A DNA stretch of 64,000 nucleotides, from NCBI GenBank assembly GCA_022605405.1, contig JABYQQ010000001.1:3224001-3288000 (forward strand), given 5' to 3'. Under the pieces are notes generated by a model. The model was given only the letters and a program-made list of their open reading frames with translations, searched no databases and was not told the origin of the DNA. This DNA comes from Earliella scabrosa. Taxonomy: Eukaryota; Basidiomycota; Agaricomycetes; Polyporales; Polyporaceae. Positions 11,938-22,058 of this stretch are shown in pieces; positions within the stretch are counted from its first letter, which is position 1, and each line of letters starts with the position of its first letter. The position numbers and the translations under genes are program-made.

Positions 11938-12384
11938 ATGGCGCCCGCGCGTTCCGTCGCCCCTGTGCTCCCCGTGGACATCTCTCAGTCCCCGCTACTC
12001 GCTGCAGGGATTCTTCCAGACGAGCTCTTCGCCGCTCTGGCCGGTCCCCTTCCTACCATCACCATTGGCTCTCCCACAATCCAGTCCCCTCGCCTCGGGG
12101 CGGGTCGTCGGGGCGTCTCCCGCTCGCCCCGATACCGAGATCCAAACTTCACGAAGCCACGGTCTAAACCGTCCTCGCCCCTCGTCCTGACCGCGCCTAT
12201 CCCGCCGAAACAGGTTGACTCGCTTCTCGCCCTGCTCGAAGACATGCAAAACGATGTTGCGGCGGAGGTGCAGCGCGTGCGCCTCAGCATTCAGGAGACG
12301 CGCCGGCTCGTCCGCGCGTGTCGCGAAGATTCTGCGGCGCGCGAAAGCGCTAGGCTCCAAAGAGCGAAGGCGGAGGAGTCATGA
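11938..12384 (+). CDS. Orphan 148-residue protein with C-terminal coiled coil
   Basis: A single-exon frame of 148 residues. I do not recognise the family. The start at 11938 has a good context (CACCAATCATGGCG) and lies behind a TATA box; an in-frame ATG at 11860 would add 26 residues without evident pattern. The first half is rich in Pro, Ser and Arg (SPRLGAGRRGVSRSPRYRD). The second half (about 95-148) is predicted to be a charged helix with heptad-like spacing (LLALLEDMQNDVAAEVQRV, then RRLVRACREDSAARESARL). No membrane segment or signal peptide is seen. The coding bias (G/C at third positions) is like that of its neighbours, which supports a real gene. Confidence 0.6.
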   Translation: MAPARSVAPVLPVDISQSPLLAAGILPDELFAALAGPLPTITIGSPTIQSPRLGAGRRGVSRSPRYRDPNFTKPRSKPSSPLVLTAPIPPKQVDSLLALLEDMQNDVAAEVQRVRLSIQETRRLVRACREDSAARESARLQRAKAEES

Positions 12385-13008
12385 GTGGACTTCTGGATGC
12401 GAGATTAGTCTTGGAGGGTTCCTAGATATCGTATGTTCCCTCGCGATGGAACCACAATTTGCCCGACTGTGCTGACAATGATGTAGCGGTCTGTTGTACA
12501 ATCAGCGTTGTATGTGCCTCTACAGAATTGTATCCTCAGACCCGTACTTCAATGCGGGCGACGCGAGATACGTACGAGAGCAAATGTCCACTCCTGCAAG
12601 ATCGGGACTAGGTATCTGAATGTCCAACGACCATATTAATGGATTGTAGAACGACGATAGGATACCACGCCGCGTTGTTGGTAGACGTACGACCTAAAGG
12701 CCATCGCTACAGTCCAGTCTGCCATGAAATGTACGCCGTTGTGCGTCTGCAGGTCTATTGAAGTCCACATCCATCCCTGTGGGCTGTCACGAGACACCCC
12801 TGCTTCCCGATCTAGACCGTTTAGCAGCACTATAGAAACGGTGCACACTGCACGTTCGGCGAGCCGCTCACCACTGTCTCACCGCGTCCATATCTCTCTC
12901 TCTCTCCATCGCCCGTCCTCTATCCCACAAATCGTCCGCTTGTCCACACAATCCGCCATGTGTACGCATGTACGTTCCTTGTAAGGCCGCTGACGCTGAC
13001 GGTTCCGG
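12385..13008. other. Intergenic region upstream of the RPEL gene
   Basis: About 620 bp without a supported gene. A pyrimidine-rich CT run (about 12890-12905) just upstream of the RPEL gene resembles the CT-rich core promoters common in fungi. Confidence 0.5.
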
Positions 13009-13503
13009 ATGTCCGATGATATCATAGCGAGCAGTGAGACGCCGGCCCCTGTGCCCACGGCGAGGCCAATGCCCGAACGCAAGCAGTCGGTCGACCTCGC
13101 GACGGCGCAGAGGCTCGAGAAGAACCTCGCTCATCGCCCCGATAAGCATGAGTTGATCGAACGTAACATCCTCAAGGGTGAGTGTCGGGATGTCAGTTGT
13201 CTGTCTACGGGAGATTGAGGGGGAGGCAGATGATAGTGTTGCACCGGCGTTGCAGGCCGCGAAGGAGAAGTTGCAGCGCTCGCAGCTCGAGGTCAGTGCG
13301 CCACAACGAAGGCAAGCCGAGGCTCGACCAGTTGACGAGCATGAACATAGGACAAGCTTGAGCACGCGCTGCAAGCGCGCCCAAAGCCCGAAGAACTTGT
13401 GAAGGAAGGCATCCTCAATGGTCAGCACTTCAGTGCTCTAACAGGCCCTTTGTGCAGTTGCTGATTGCGCCTTTGCCAATCAGAATCAGATGTTCCTGCT
13501 TGA
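13009..13503 (+). CDS. Small protein with two RPEL motifs
   Basis: Four exons (13009-13177, 13230-13291, 13351-13420, 13484-13503) give 106 residues. Two RPEL motifs are clear: AHRPDKHELIERNIL (about residues 43-57) and QARPKPEELVKEGIL (about 85-99), each fitting R-P-x-x-x-E-L followed by a hydrophobic helix. They are separated by a helical stretch APALQAAKEKLQRSQLEDKL. RPEL motifs bind monomeric actin in animal MRTF and Phactr proteins; whether this small fungal protein binds actin is inference. The last exon is only 20 bp and ends ...ILNESDVPA. An alternative acceptor at about 13457 would give a longer tail of 22 other residues, which I think less likely. Confidence 0.8.
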
Positions 13504-13702
13504 GAGGCGAGTCATGCAATTAGGTGTAGGAGTTTCGCTGTAGGATATCATGCGTGTACGAATAGTGTCGGCATCCTGTAACTTGAACTGAAAAAAGTGT
13601 TTTGTCAGAATGGACAAGTGCAGAGGAAGGGTGGAACATACATACCTTGTTTGACAGGCCTCCCAAGAACCCCGTTTCCTCCAAGAACCCAACGAGCTGC
13701 CG

Positions 13703-14377
13703 TCAATCCCTCTCCCGGTTCCTCATCTTCTCGCGCATCTCCTGCGCTGCCCGACGCGCGCCCGCACTGCCAGCCCATCCCCTCGCGCGCAACCAGTGCA
13801 CCAATTTTGGCGTGACCGCGGCGGTCAGACCGACGCGGACTGGTAGAAAGATCGTCTTGTGGATGGTGTACGCGAGCACGAGCATGGCCACGAGGCCCTC
13901 GTGGCCTCCGGAGCTCGTGTGCGAGGCCGCAGGGTCCATCTCTTCTCGGCCAGGCTCCGGCGGAGTTGAGTGGATGACTTGTCCGAAGTACTCCTTCACT
14001 TCGGAAACTACCTTCGAGACGTGCTCCGCACCGAGGATGTTGACGGCGGCGAATGCCACGGTGAAGTCGAGTGTAGAAAGAATGACGTAGACGCCTAGTG
14101 CGTACCACCCGTAGGACTTGATGAGGTGTTTGAGGCGTTGCGAGAGAGATGCGTTCGGTGGGAGACCATGGCTGAAATCTGCACTGTCCTGTGACGAGTG
14201 CCGAGATGATGATGGAGAGGAGGTGAGGCGGGCTGGGAAATGAGAGAACGGCCGCGAGCCTGCTAGCGATGAAGTACTCCGGGGCGCGGCGCGGGCTGTG
14301 AGCGGGAGTAGCGGTTGGGTGACACGCGACGTGAGGGCGCGTATGACGGGGATTCGAAGGATGAAGCTTCGGACCAT
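13703..14377 (-). CDS. FAM210/DUF1279 family mitochondrial protein
   Basis: A single exon of 224 residues. The start at 14377 (MVRSFILRIPVIRALTSRV) gives a basic, amphipathic mitochondrial presequence; an upstream in-frame ATG at 14515 would hide it. The DUF1279 domain spans about 90-200: RLKHLIKSYGWYALGVYVIL is the conserved entry helix, and LVLAYTIHKTIFLPVRVGLT followed by TPKLVHWL is the conserved exit segment with the Lys and Pro-x-Arg. Two hydrophobic helices suggest an inner-membrane protein. A helical, charged tail (AAQEMREKMRNRERD) ends it. Animal FAM210A/B act in mitochondrial translation and metabolism; the fungal role is not defined by the sequence. Confidence 0.85.
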   Translation of the reverse strand: MVRSFILRIPVIRALTSRVTQPLLPLTARAAPRSTSSLAGSRPFSHFPARLTSSPSSSRHSSQDSADFSHGLPPNASLSQRLKHLIKSYGWYALGVYVILSTLDFTVAFAAVNILGAEHVSKVVSEVKEYFGQVIHSTPPEPGREEMDPAASHTSSGGHEGLVAMLVLAYTIHKTIFLPVRVGLTAAVTPKLVHWLRARGWAGSAGARRAAQEMREKMRNRERD

Positions 14378-14754
14378 GCTCGTGGTTGATGGGCAAGCAA
14401 GACGAAGGCAGCGGGATGGGGATGGAGGCAGAGGAAGAAAAGCTGGAGACGGTGGTCGCTGGCGTCGGCAGAGATGATTGCTGGTCGCGTCGGCCACGGC
14501 GGACGGAGGCGTCATGTGGGCGGCAGACGGTCATTGCCGGCCCTTCCCAATTGGGACAAAAGGCACAGCCACCGCCTTCCGCATTTGCACAAGCGGTGGC
14601 TTGAAAGTTATCGATCGGCAGCTTTGGGAGCTTTGCCTCAGCCAACAGCTCTTGTCTTCTCGTCGCGCCCTCTCCAGTTCATGCATCCATCGACCGTCCC
14701 CGCCCCCGCTCTTCATCACAAGCCCAGATAGCGTTCCCCATCTCCGTTTCAGCC
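14378..14754. other. Divergent promoter between the FAM210-like gene and AdoMetDC
   Basis: A 377-bp spacer that must serve both genes. It contains the short upstream ORF described separately. No TATA box is obvious for either gene. Confidence 0.5.
14681..14731 (+). promoter_or_regulatory. Upstream ORF in the AdoMetDC leader
   Basis: A 17-codon ORF (ATG to TAG) encodes MHPSTVPAPALHHKPR and ends 23 bp before the main ATG. AdoMetDC messages in animals and plants are repressed by upstream ORFs when polyamines are high. The peptide here is unrelated to the animal hexapeptide, and I cannot show that transcription starts upstream of it, so a regulatory role is inference. Confidence 0.4.
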
Positions 14755-16291
14755 ATGTCTGACACTGACCAGCAACCCGCAAGTGGCCCGTTTGAAGGAC
14801 CTGAAAAGCTCCTCGAGATCTGGTTCGCGCCTTCTCCTGCTGAATGCCCGGACTCCACCAACGCGGACGGTGGCAAGTTTGGACTTCGGAGAGTGCCTAG
14901 GGCACAATGGGAGGAGATGCTTGACATTGTCAAGTGCAAAATCCTGTCGGTGGTGGAAGGCATGGAGACGGATGCCTATCTTCTCAGGTCAGTGTCGGTT
15001 TCTGTCGCAATCAGCCCAATCATCGTGCTTCTGTACGTTACAACGTGTAACTGCCGTCGGATGGCGTGTGCATGTGCGTGAGCTCGACTCCGACAGCTCT
15101 CGCACGCCTTTCGCATAATACCCGAACGCTATCATCCTTCGTCGCGTCACACGAGTACGCCGGCTGACTACTTCTTCTCGGTACCACAGTGAATCGTCGC
15201 TCTTCGTCTCCCCACACCGCCTCATACTGAAGACATGCGGCACCACACTCAATCTTCTTGGAGTACCCCGCATTCTAGAGATCGCGCGCGAGCACGCTGG
15301 ATTCCCATCCGTCTATCGGCTATTCTACTCCCGCAAAGCCTTCATGTTCCCAGAGAGGCAACTAGGCCCTCACAAGGATTGGCGGGCGGAGGTCGAGTTC
15401 CTCGATAACCTCTTCCCCAATGGTTCCGCCTATACAGTTGGCAAGGTCAATGGCGACCATTGGCTGCTTTACCTTACTGCGCCTGGTGATAGCAACTCCA
15501 ATGGCGACACCGCTCCCAGTTCTCCACAATCTGCAACCCACGAGGCTGACACGTCGGAACCCGACGCATCCAAATCAATATCTGACACACCCGCTGAAGA
15601 GCCTCCAGACGGCGCGGAGGACTTCGTTGTCTCCGATTACACCATCGAAATCCTGATGACCCACCTATCTCCGGAAGGGCGCGCACCCTTCTTCAGCAAC
15701 AGCTCTCCAGAGGAGGCAGACGCCACCGCAGGCCCCGACGCCCTTGCCCTCTCCTCCGAGATCGGAATCACAAACATCTTCCCCTCACACATTACCACCC
15801 TCGATGCCTACTCCTTCTTCCCTTGCGGTTACTCTTGCAACGCGTTGCTCAAGTGGCGTCCTGATGCTGGGCAGAATCCCGATCGTCCCGGCGAGGGGTA
15901 CTACACGATACACGTCACACCCGAAGAAGGCTGGTCGTACGCCTCATTCGAGTGCAACGTGCCACTTCCAACAAAGCGAACAGACAAACCGACGAGCGTC
16001 CCTGACCTGAAGACGCTGATCAGACGCGTGGTGGACATCTTCCGCCCAGGAAAGCTCACCCTTACACTCTTCGTCTCGAGCGAAGACAACGACGCCGCAG
16101 AGGAAGAGGAGGGGGAGAGCGCCATTGAGGCTGCGCAGCGGGCATTCAAGTCTGCGTTGACCTTCCCGGCCAAGCAGGGCGGAAGCGAAACTGCAGCCGC
16201 CTTCGCGGGGCTGTACAAACGCACGGACAAGATCAACTACGAGTTTGGCGGCTACGACCTCGCGTTTGCAAGCTTCGAACTCCGTTCATGA
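14755..16291 (+). CDS. SPE2: S-adenosylmethionine decarboxylase proenzyme
   Basis: Two exons (14755-14987 and 15190-16291) give 444 residues. The enzyme makes decarboxylated S-adenosylmethionine, the aminopropyl donor for spermidine and spermine. It cleaves itself to create a pyruvoyl cofactor: the site is Glu79-Ser80 in RSESSLFVSPHR, so Ser80 becomes the pyruvoyl group. The neighbouring signature KTCGTTLNLLGVPRIL is intact. The intron splits the Ser78 codon just before the cleavage site and, at 202 bp, is about four times longer than most introns here. An acidic, Ser-rich insert (about 145-180, SEPDASKSISDTPAEEPPD) interrupts the core, as in some fungal orthologues. The C-terminal half keeps the substrate-pocket region (YSFFPCGYSCNALL, then HVTPEEGWSYASFE). 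Confidence 0.96.
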
Positions 16292-18506
16292 TTGTAGGAT
16301 GCGCCCTTCCCGTTCCCGCTCTTCCTCCGCAGGACCCGTGCCGATCATCGTACGTCGCACAGCCTACCGTGATTGAATGCCGACGGAGACGATAGAGGGG
16401 TGCCGCGGTGTCTTTTTGGCGAGAGGGTGCAGAGTAGCTGGCAAGTCGGCGCCATACGCATCTGTATGTACGACCCGGGTCAAACTCGGTGCGGACAAGC
16501 TCTTGCTTCAAACACTGATTCATTCATCTGCAACGCCACTGAGTGCGATCATGGTCGGACATTCGTGCGGCTTGGATTGCGTCAGCGGCGAGCGTCTTTG
16601 GCGCCTGGTGCAGTATGTCGAGTGCGCCTCCAGGTCGATGCAAAAGGAACATATCCAGACGGTGCCTAGCCCTCTTGTCGTCTTCCGTCGTGCGGGCGCC
16701 ATGTGCGGCGGCGGACGGAACTACCGTATCCCTGCAATGGCGAACAGAACGCTGAATATTCGAACACTGATCATGCCTTCAGTGCAGCCTCTCTGCAGGG
16801 TCGCAATCAGGCTGACGGTGCGGGCCGCGCCGGCGAAGAAGCTCAACTCACAACCTCGAGGCAGGCGGAAGCTCTCTGAGCCATCCATCGATCGAAGCCC
16901 TCGGGTTCGTGCGGGCACGCTAGAATCCTCGTTACGCCCAGGGCAGTAGCACGTTTCACTGCCGCGACGAGCAATTGAGGTAAGCCCCATTCATTCCTTC
17001 TACGAGGCTGTCGTACGCGATGGCCTGGCTGTATTCATGAGCCTTCCTCGAAGGGGCCTCTTTTTCTGTGGACTGTTCTTCCGAGCAACCGACGAACCTC
17101 CACCTTGTTCTGTCATTACGGACATCGGAGGGGCTGGGCGCGAGTCCTTGTCTTCATTGCCCCCGAACATGGGTCGCTGGCCCATTACGGCGTCGCTCGC
17201 TCATCAGCCCCAAGCATGCAGAATTCTGGCATGTTCTTCAGGTCCACCGGGCGAGTGGTGTGCCCGGGAGGCATCCCTTCGTTCCTGCGTGAATGGGAGC
17301 GATTACGTACCAGGCCTGCACGGACCTCCGTGGAGCGCGACATGCCAGCTTCGCTTGATATATCATTTGAGCTTCCATGAAGTGACCATAGGGACCAGTG
17401 GCTCGCTGCAGCATGGTCTATCTCTGTCATGACGCGGTCACGGGCCCGCGGGGCGCTGCAATTCGAATATCGATTGCATATGCATACCTGACAGAAGACA
17501 TACGAACGCCGCACGCACTCTGGTGCCCCCGGCCGAGCTGGTCTGCGCCCGACGACGACCCCCGATCTGCGATGCTCGATTTTGGAGGCGCATTGAGTTG
17601 GCGGGCGGGGTCAGCAGACTGGGGGGTCTTGACAGATCACACATGCTCTGCGCAGAATCGTCGATGGACGGCATTCTCCTGCACAGTAATCGCCCAAGCG
17701 GGCTAGCCTCGAATTTTGATTCTGTCGCAACGCAGACAGGTGGCTGATAGATAGATGCCTGCCCTGCGCAGTGGAGGGCAACGCCTATGACGAGCACCAT
17801 GAATGCTCATGTACACTTGCCGCGATTCAAGGCACAATAATTGCCGGAGGGCCGCTCGGGCGAGCATAAGACAGAATGCCCCAGTATGGCAGTCGTGGTG
17901 TTCAGCGTTGGACATAAGCGATTGAGGGACGCCCACGGGCTGCAGCAGCAGTGCGCCGAGCTGGGAATAACGCTTCGGTCTCTTTCTGACTCTCGATCGC
18001 TCCTGCAGACTTGTACTCAGGCCCTCCGGCAACCTAGAGACCCCCACGCCAGATGCGTGCCTGCGGCAGCCGACAGACTCTGACGCAGCGTGGTTCTCGT
18101 CGGGAAGAAGCGTTGCATTCAGTAACCGGACGGGCCACCACACGCCCCGCGCGGGCTTTCGTGCAGGGGCCGGTCGTTCGCCCGGGAACTTCGCCCCAGC
18201 CTGCCTCGAGGGCCCGGAGTCTGATGTCAATCAGCTCATCGACGCCTTCTTGCATCATGAGCGCAGTCACTCAATGTCATAGGTCCCGGCGCTCCGATCC
18301 CCAGGTAAAGAAGAAAGAGAAGTTGGATTTCTTGAAACGGCGCATCTGGTGCCCATCGTGCGGCATGGACCTGCCTCCCTCTGCGCCCTTCCTGCTCTCC
18401 CAAATCAATCGCGCGATGCCATAAATCCGCGCGGAGCAATGCCCAACGCTCTGGAGCCCGCAAAACAGTTCGTCTGTTCGTTCTTGGTCCCCCTCCGCGC
18501 CCAGCC
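16292..18506. other. 2.2-kb stretch with no supported gene
   Basis: Open frames of 100-190 codons occur (for example 16377-16949 plus and 17703-18230 minus), but they are Arg/Ser/Cys-rich translations with no domain signature, and frames on the other strand are as open. I see no terminal repeats, no long direct repeats and no RNA gene. It may hold promoter DNA for the PP2C gene or decayed sequence. Confidence 0.45.
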
Positions 18507-20078
18507 ATGGACCTCCGGGTCATCAATCTCACTCCGGCTACTAGCTCAGAACAGCAACGCGCCCTCGACGAGGTTAAGGACTTCGCGATCACGGACATGG
18601 ACCGCGGCGGGCCCGAGCGGTGGACATACAGGATGCTCGAGGAGCCCACGCTCTCGGAGGAGTTGAGGAGGCTTGCCGACCCTCGGACATGGTCATCGTC
18701 ACGCTCCGTCGACAGCGTCACCTTCCAGCCCTGCAGGACGTGGCACTATCGGTCGCAAGACCGGTTCAGAGTTGAGGAGTGGGCCCTTGCCGACGGCACC
18801 TGGACGTACGCCGCGGTATTTGACGGTGCGTGCGGTTCGAAACCGGCTTCTAAACGCCCCAGCAAGCCCTGTATCTGATACGGCTGCCTCGTTCCAGGTC
18901 ACATGAACCATGCCACCGTGAATCACGTCTCGACAACCTTTGGGCCATATCTGAAGGGTTTGCTTGAAGCCGCGATGCGCTCAAGGCCATCCTCGACTTC
19001 GCTTCCTGCCCTTGTCTCCGACCTTCTAAAAAAGTCGCTTACGCACACCGACGAGACCCTGATCTCGGACTTCCAGGCCATCTTCCCCAGCAAAGACCCT
19101 AGTGCGCTCGCACAGCTGAGGCCGGCGCACGTCAGGAACGTTCTGAACGCGAAGGATGGAGAAGGTTCAGGGTATCATGAGACCGCGCGAGCGTTTGGCG
19201 GGACCACGGCATTGGTTACGCTCGTAGATCCAACAAGAAGCCATCTATGGGTCGCGAACGTCGGCGACTGTGTCGCGGGTAGGTGTTCCCGCCAAGCTAC
19301 TACCCTAAATCTGCCCCCGCGTGCGTCGCTGACCCGAGCACAGTCCTGGGAGAGCAGGATCGATCCGGAAAGTGGCAGAGCCATGTCGTCAACTCTATCC
19401 ACAACGGGGGCAATCCCGGCGAATTGCAGCGGATACGGTCAGAACATCCAGAAGAGGCCGACTGCGCGTGGAACAACCGGGTTCTGGGCTTCCTCGCCCC
19501 GACGCGAGGTGCGTGCGGCGGTTCTTCGCATACAGGGACGCTGCCTGCGCGCGCGCGTGCTTTCCATGCTCAACCCTGCATTCGCTGACGTTTATCTCGG
19601 CGCGGGCCGTCTAGCTATAGGCGACGCGTGGCTGAAGCTTCCTGCTATATACGCCGAGCTGGTGTTCAAGCACTACGACGCGGATTGGCTCCCCGCAGAC
19701 ATGATGGAGCTGCACGTCCCGCGGATCCGCACACCACCATACCTGTCGAATACGCCCGACGTGTACCACATCGAGCTCGGCGCGAAGGGCGACGGCAAAA
19801 GGCGACGGGCGTTGATCCTCTGCTCGGATGGATTGACCGATTTGTATGACGGGTACTCTCATCAGGAGATGGCCGACGAGTGGATCGGGGTCGTTGGTCG
19901 AGAGCTGGACTCGTCTTCCGGCCCGATGTCAAGCAACCGCCGGGCAAACTTGGCGCTGTCCCTACTGAGGGAAGCCATAGGCGGCGACGATACCAAGTTG
20001 GTGTCGAGGAATCTGACGGTTGAAATGGAGGAGCGGTGGATGGACGATACCACCATCGTAGTGCAGCTCCTTCCGTGA
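18507..20078 (+). CDS. PP2C family serine/threonine phosphatase (PDP-like)
   Basis: Four exons (18507-18825, 18898-19278, 19344-19508, 19615-20078) give 442 residues. PP2C enzymes are Mn/Mg-dependent phosphatases. The metal-binding motifs are present: VFDGH (split by intron 1), FGGTTALVTLVD, ANVGDCVAV, ILCSDGLTDLYD and DDTTIVVQLL at the C-terminus. The block TRAIGDAWLKLP followed by PPYLSNTPDVYHIEL resembles pyruvate dehydrogenase phosphatase and its relatives rather than the short PP2C forms. No clear mitochondrial presequence is visible at the chosen start, so location is open. The family usually reads DGHGG; here it is DGHMN, which keeps the metal-binding Asp. Confidence 0.9.
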
Positions 20079-20424
20079 CAGATGTTTTTACTTGGCGTGT
20101 TCATGTCGTTTTGGATTGGATACCCCGGCACGGCAGTGCCACATAGACGTTATCTTACACATCTTTGGACGCAGACGGCGGTGGCTGTTTATAACCTTGT
20201 TGCTACGAGTCGAACAGCTAGAGTTACATGGATACACGAATCGTAGTGAGTCGCCTAGTCACTAGCTGGTCAGCATGGATGCCCCTGTACGATAATCCCA
20301 AGCCACTTAGACACACCAAACAATGCGAATGTTAGTTACAAAATCGGTGACGATGATATACAAAACGTTCTGCGTTAAATATGGTCCGGAGAACACGGGA
20401 AGCTGGGAGGGGCGCATAATGGGG
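20079..20424. other. Convergent intergenic spacer
   Basis: About 346 bp between the stop codons of the PP2C gene and the zinc-cluster gene. I see no gene or repeat. Confidence 0.55.
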
Positions 20425-22058
20425 CTATCGCTTCAGCACCGGCGGCGGAGGGGGAGGAGGGGGAGGTGCACGGAACGACGCCGATTCCTCATCTACCGGC
20501 ACGCGCCCGCTCCCCTTTGCACGCAACTTGCATAGCGGACACAGGCGGATGAACATCTCCACCATCGGCCAAGTGATCGTGGCCTGTTTCCCACAAGGTG
20601 TCAGCCATGCACGCGGAGAAGGTAAGCTTTAGAGATACTGACCACTCCTATCCGTCGGGCTTCAAACAGCATCGTCGACGATGATCCATGATTCCGGTGC
20701 GTGTACACGAGGACGTCGTATATCTGATTTTGCACCGGCACCCGCTCAAAGACAGCCGCGGACTGGGCTGGGCTCAGCCCGTTCTCCGCGAGCTTCTTTG
20801 CGCCCTCGCTGTTCTCCTCGCCATCGGCTTGGAGGATGTAGTTCAGCCGAAGCTTTTCCTCGTCCTCGCGGTTCATGTGATAGAACGCGTCACGCGGGAG
20901 CAACATGAGATGTCGCTTTGCGGACCCGGAGCGGGCGTGATGGCACGTCACCCAAAGCTGCTGGCGTGTCGCAAGGGAAGATATGCGGCTCTCCGAGATC
21001 GCACGGGCAATGTCGGAGTACGTCTCGACGGTGAACGTCGCGGTATCTCGGAGCTCGGGTGACAGGCTGGCTAGAAATTTGCTCAGCGTCTCGTCGAAAA
21101 GATGGCGTGAGGGCATCTCGATGGCGTTCACTTGTCGGAGACCCCGGATGACGACGTCTTGCAACGGCACAAAGGATGGATGCATCCATGGGTCAACGTG
21201 TGGCGTCGTGACAATCATCCCCTGGCAGAAGAGATAGAACAATTGAGCGAACAAACCAATCGAGAAAGGAGATGGAGCAGACCCAGGTGAAGGAACCATC
21301 CGGACCCGCTTGCTGAAAGGATCCGTCGGGGTCTTGGTCCATCGGGACATCTTCGTCGATGGACGCACCTCCTGGAGGCGGTGGATGTGGAGGAACATAC
21401 TGTCTGATTTGAGCTTCTGTGCGAATCTCACCCTCAAAAGCTGGACCAGCAGAGGGTCCGACCGGAGACCCATTTTGAGGGGAATCTTCCTCATTGTCGT
21501 TTACCAAGAACGATGCAGTCTTGGAAGCGTATGGCGCCACCGGACGATTGCCGACCGGTCCGTGATCGGAGGGAACTTTGTGCCTCTTCTTGGGAGTGTA
21601 GTTGCAATCTGGCTCCTTGTCTTCTGTACAATGGTTGCAAACAGGAAGATTTCGGTCGCACTATGATAGGGAATATTGGAGGAACGAATAAAGACTGTTT
21701 GCAAGACGTACGCACTTTCAGGTTCTTCAGTCGACAGCGGTCGCACCTCGGAATACCGCGGTGAGCCGGGGTGGGCAGAGGGGTATATTTACACTCTCTT
21801 CCAGCAGCCCATGAGCAATGATTGCATGTTGGGAGGACTCGGTCGCACTACCGGACATGAGAAGGGTAGGTTGTGGTAGATGAGGCTACATACCTTGAGG
21901 TTATTCAATCGACAATGGTCGCACCGTGGCTTCCCTCTCCTGCCCTTCCATTGCGACTGACGAGCCATATATACCTTCGGGTTGGGAATCCTGATGGTGA
22001 GCCCCCCATCGTCACCAGACTCGTTCGCAGACTCGCTTCCGGCCGGAGAATCGGCCAT
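20425..22058 (-). CDS. Tandem Zn2Cys6 zinc-cluster protein with C-terminal integrase-like HHCC finger
   Basis: Five exons (complement of 20425-20583, 20643-21221, 21283-21660, 21716-21847, 21894-22058) give 470 residues. Two Zn2Cys6 clusters stand side by side: C46-x2-C49-x6-C56-x6-C63-x2-C66-x7-C74 and C90-x2-C93-x6-C100-x6-C107-x2-C110-x7-C118, with identical spacing. Each is cut by an intron at the same point, after NLK and before the third Cys, which points to a duplicated unit. Zn2Cys6 clusters bind DNA in fungal transcription factors. A Pro/Asp-rich linker follows, then a helical region of unknown fold (about 185-390). Residues 400-436 read H-x2-H-x29-C-x2-C with TWP and FIRLCPLC, like the zinc-binding N-terminal domain of retrovirus-type integrases. 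A poly-Pro run is near the end. The last intron splits this finger. The gene is probably a regulator; its targets are unknown. Confidence 0.85.

Noticed and set aside
16377..16949. 190-codon open frame on the plus strand
   Set aside because: No domain signature, Arg/Ser/Cys-rich composition, and competing frames of similar length.
17703..18230. 175-codon open frame on the minus strand
   Set aside because: Same reasons; no splice extension leads to a recognisable motif.
18826..18897. tRNA-like B box (GGTTCGAAA) in PP2C intron 1
   Set aside because: No A box, acceptor stem or cloverleaf could be built around it; the intron is only 72 bp.
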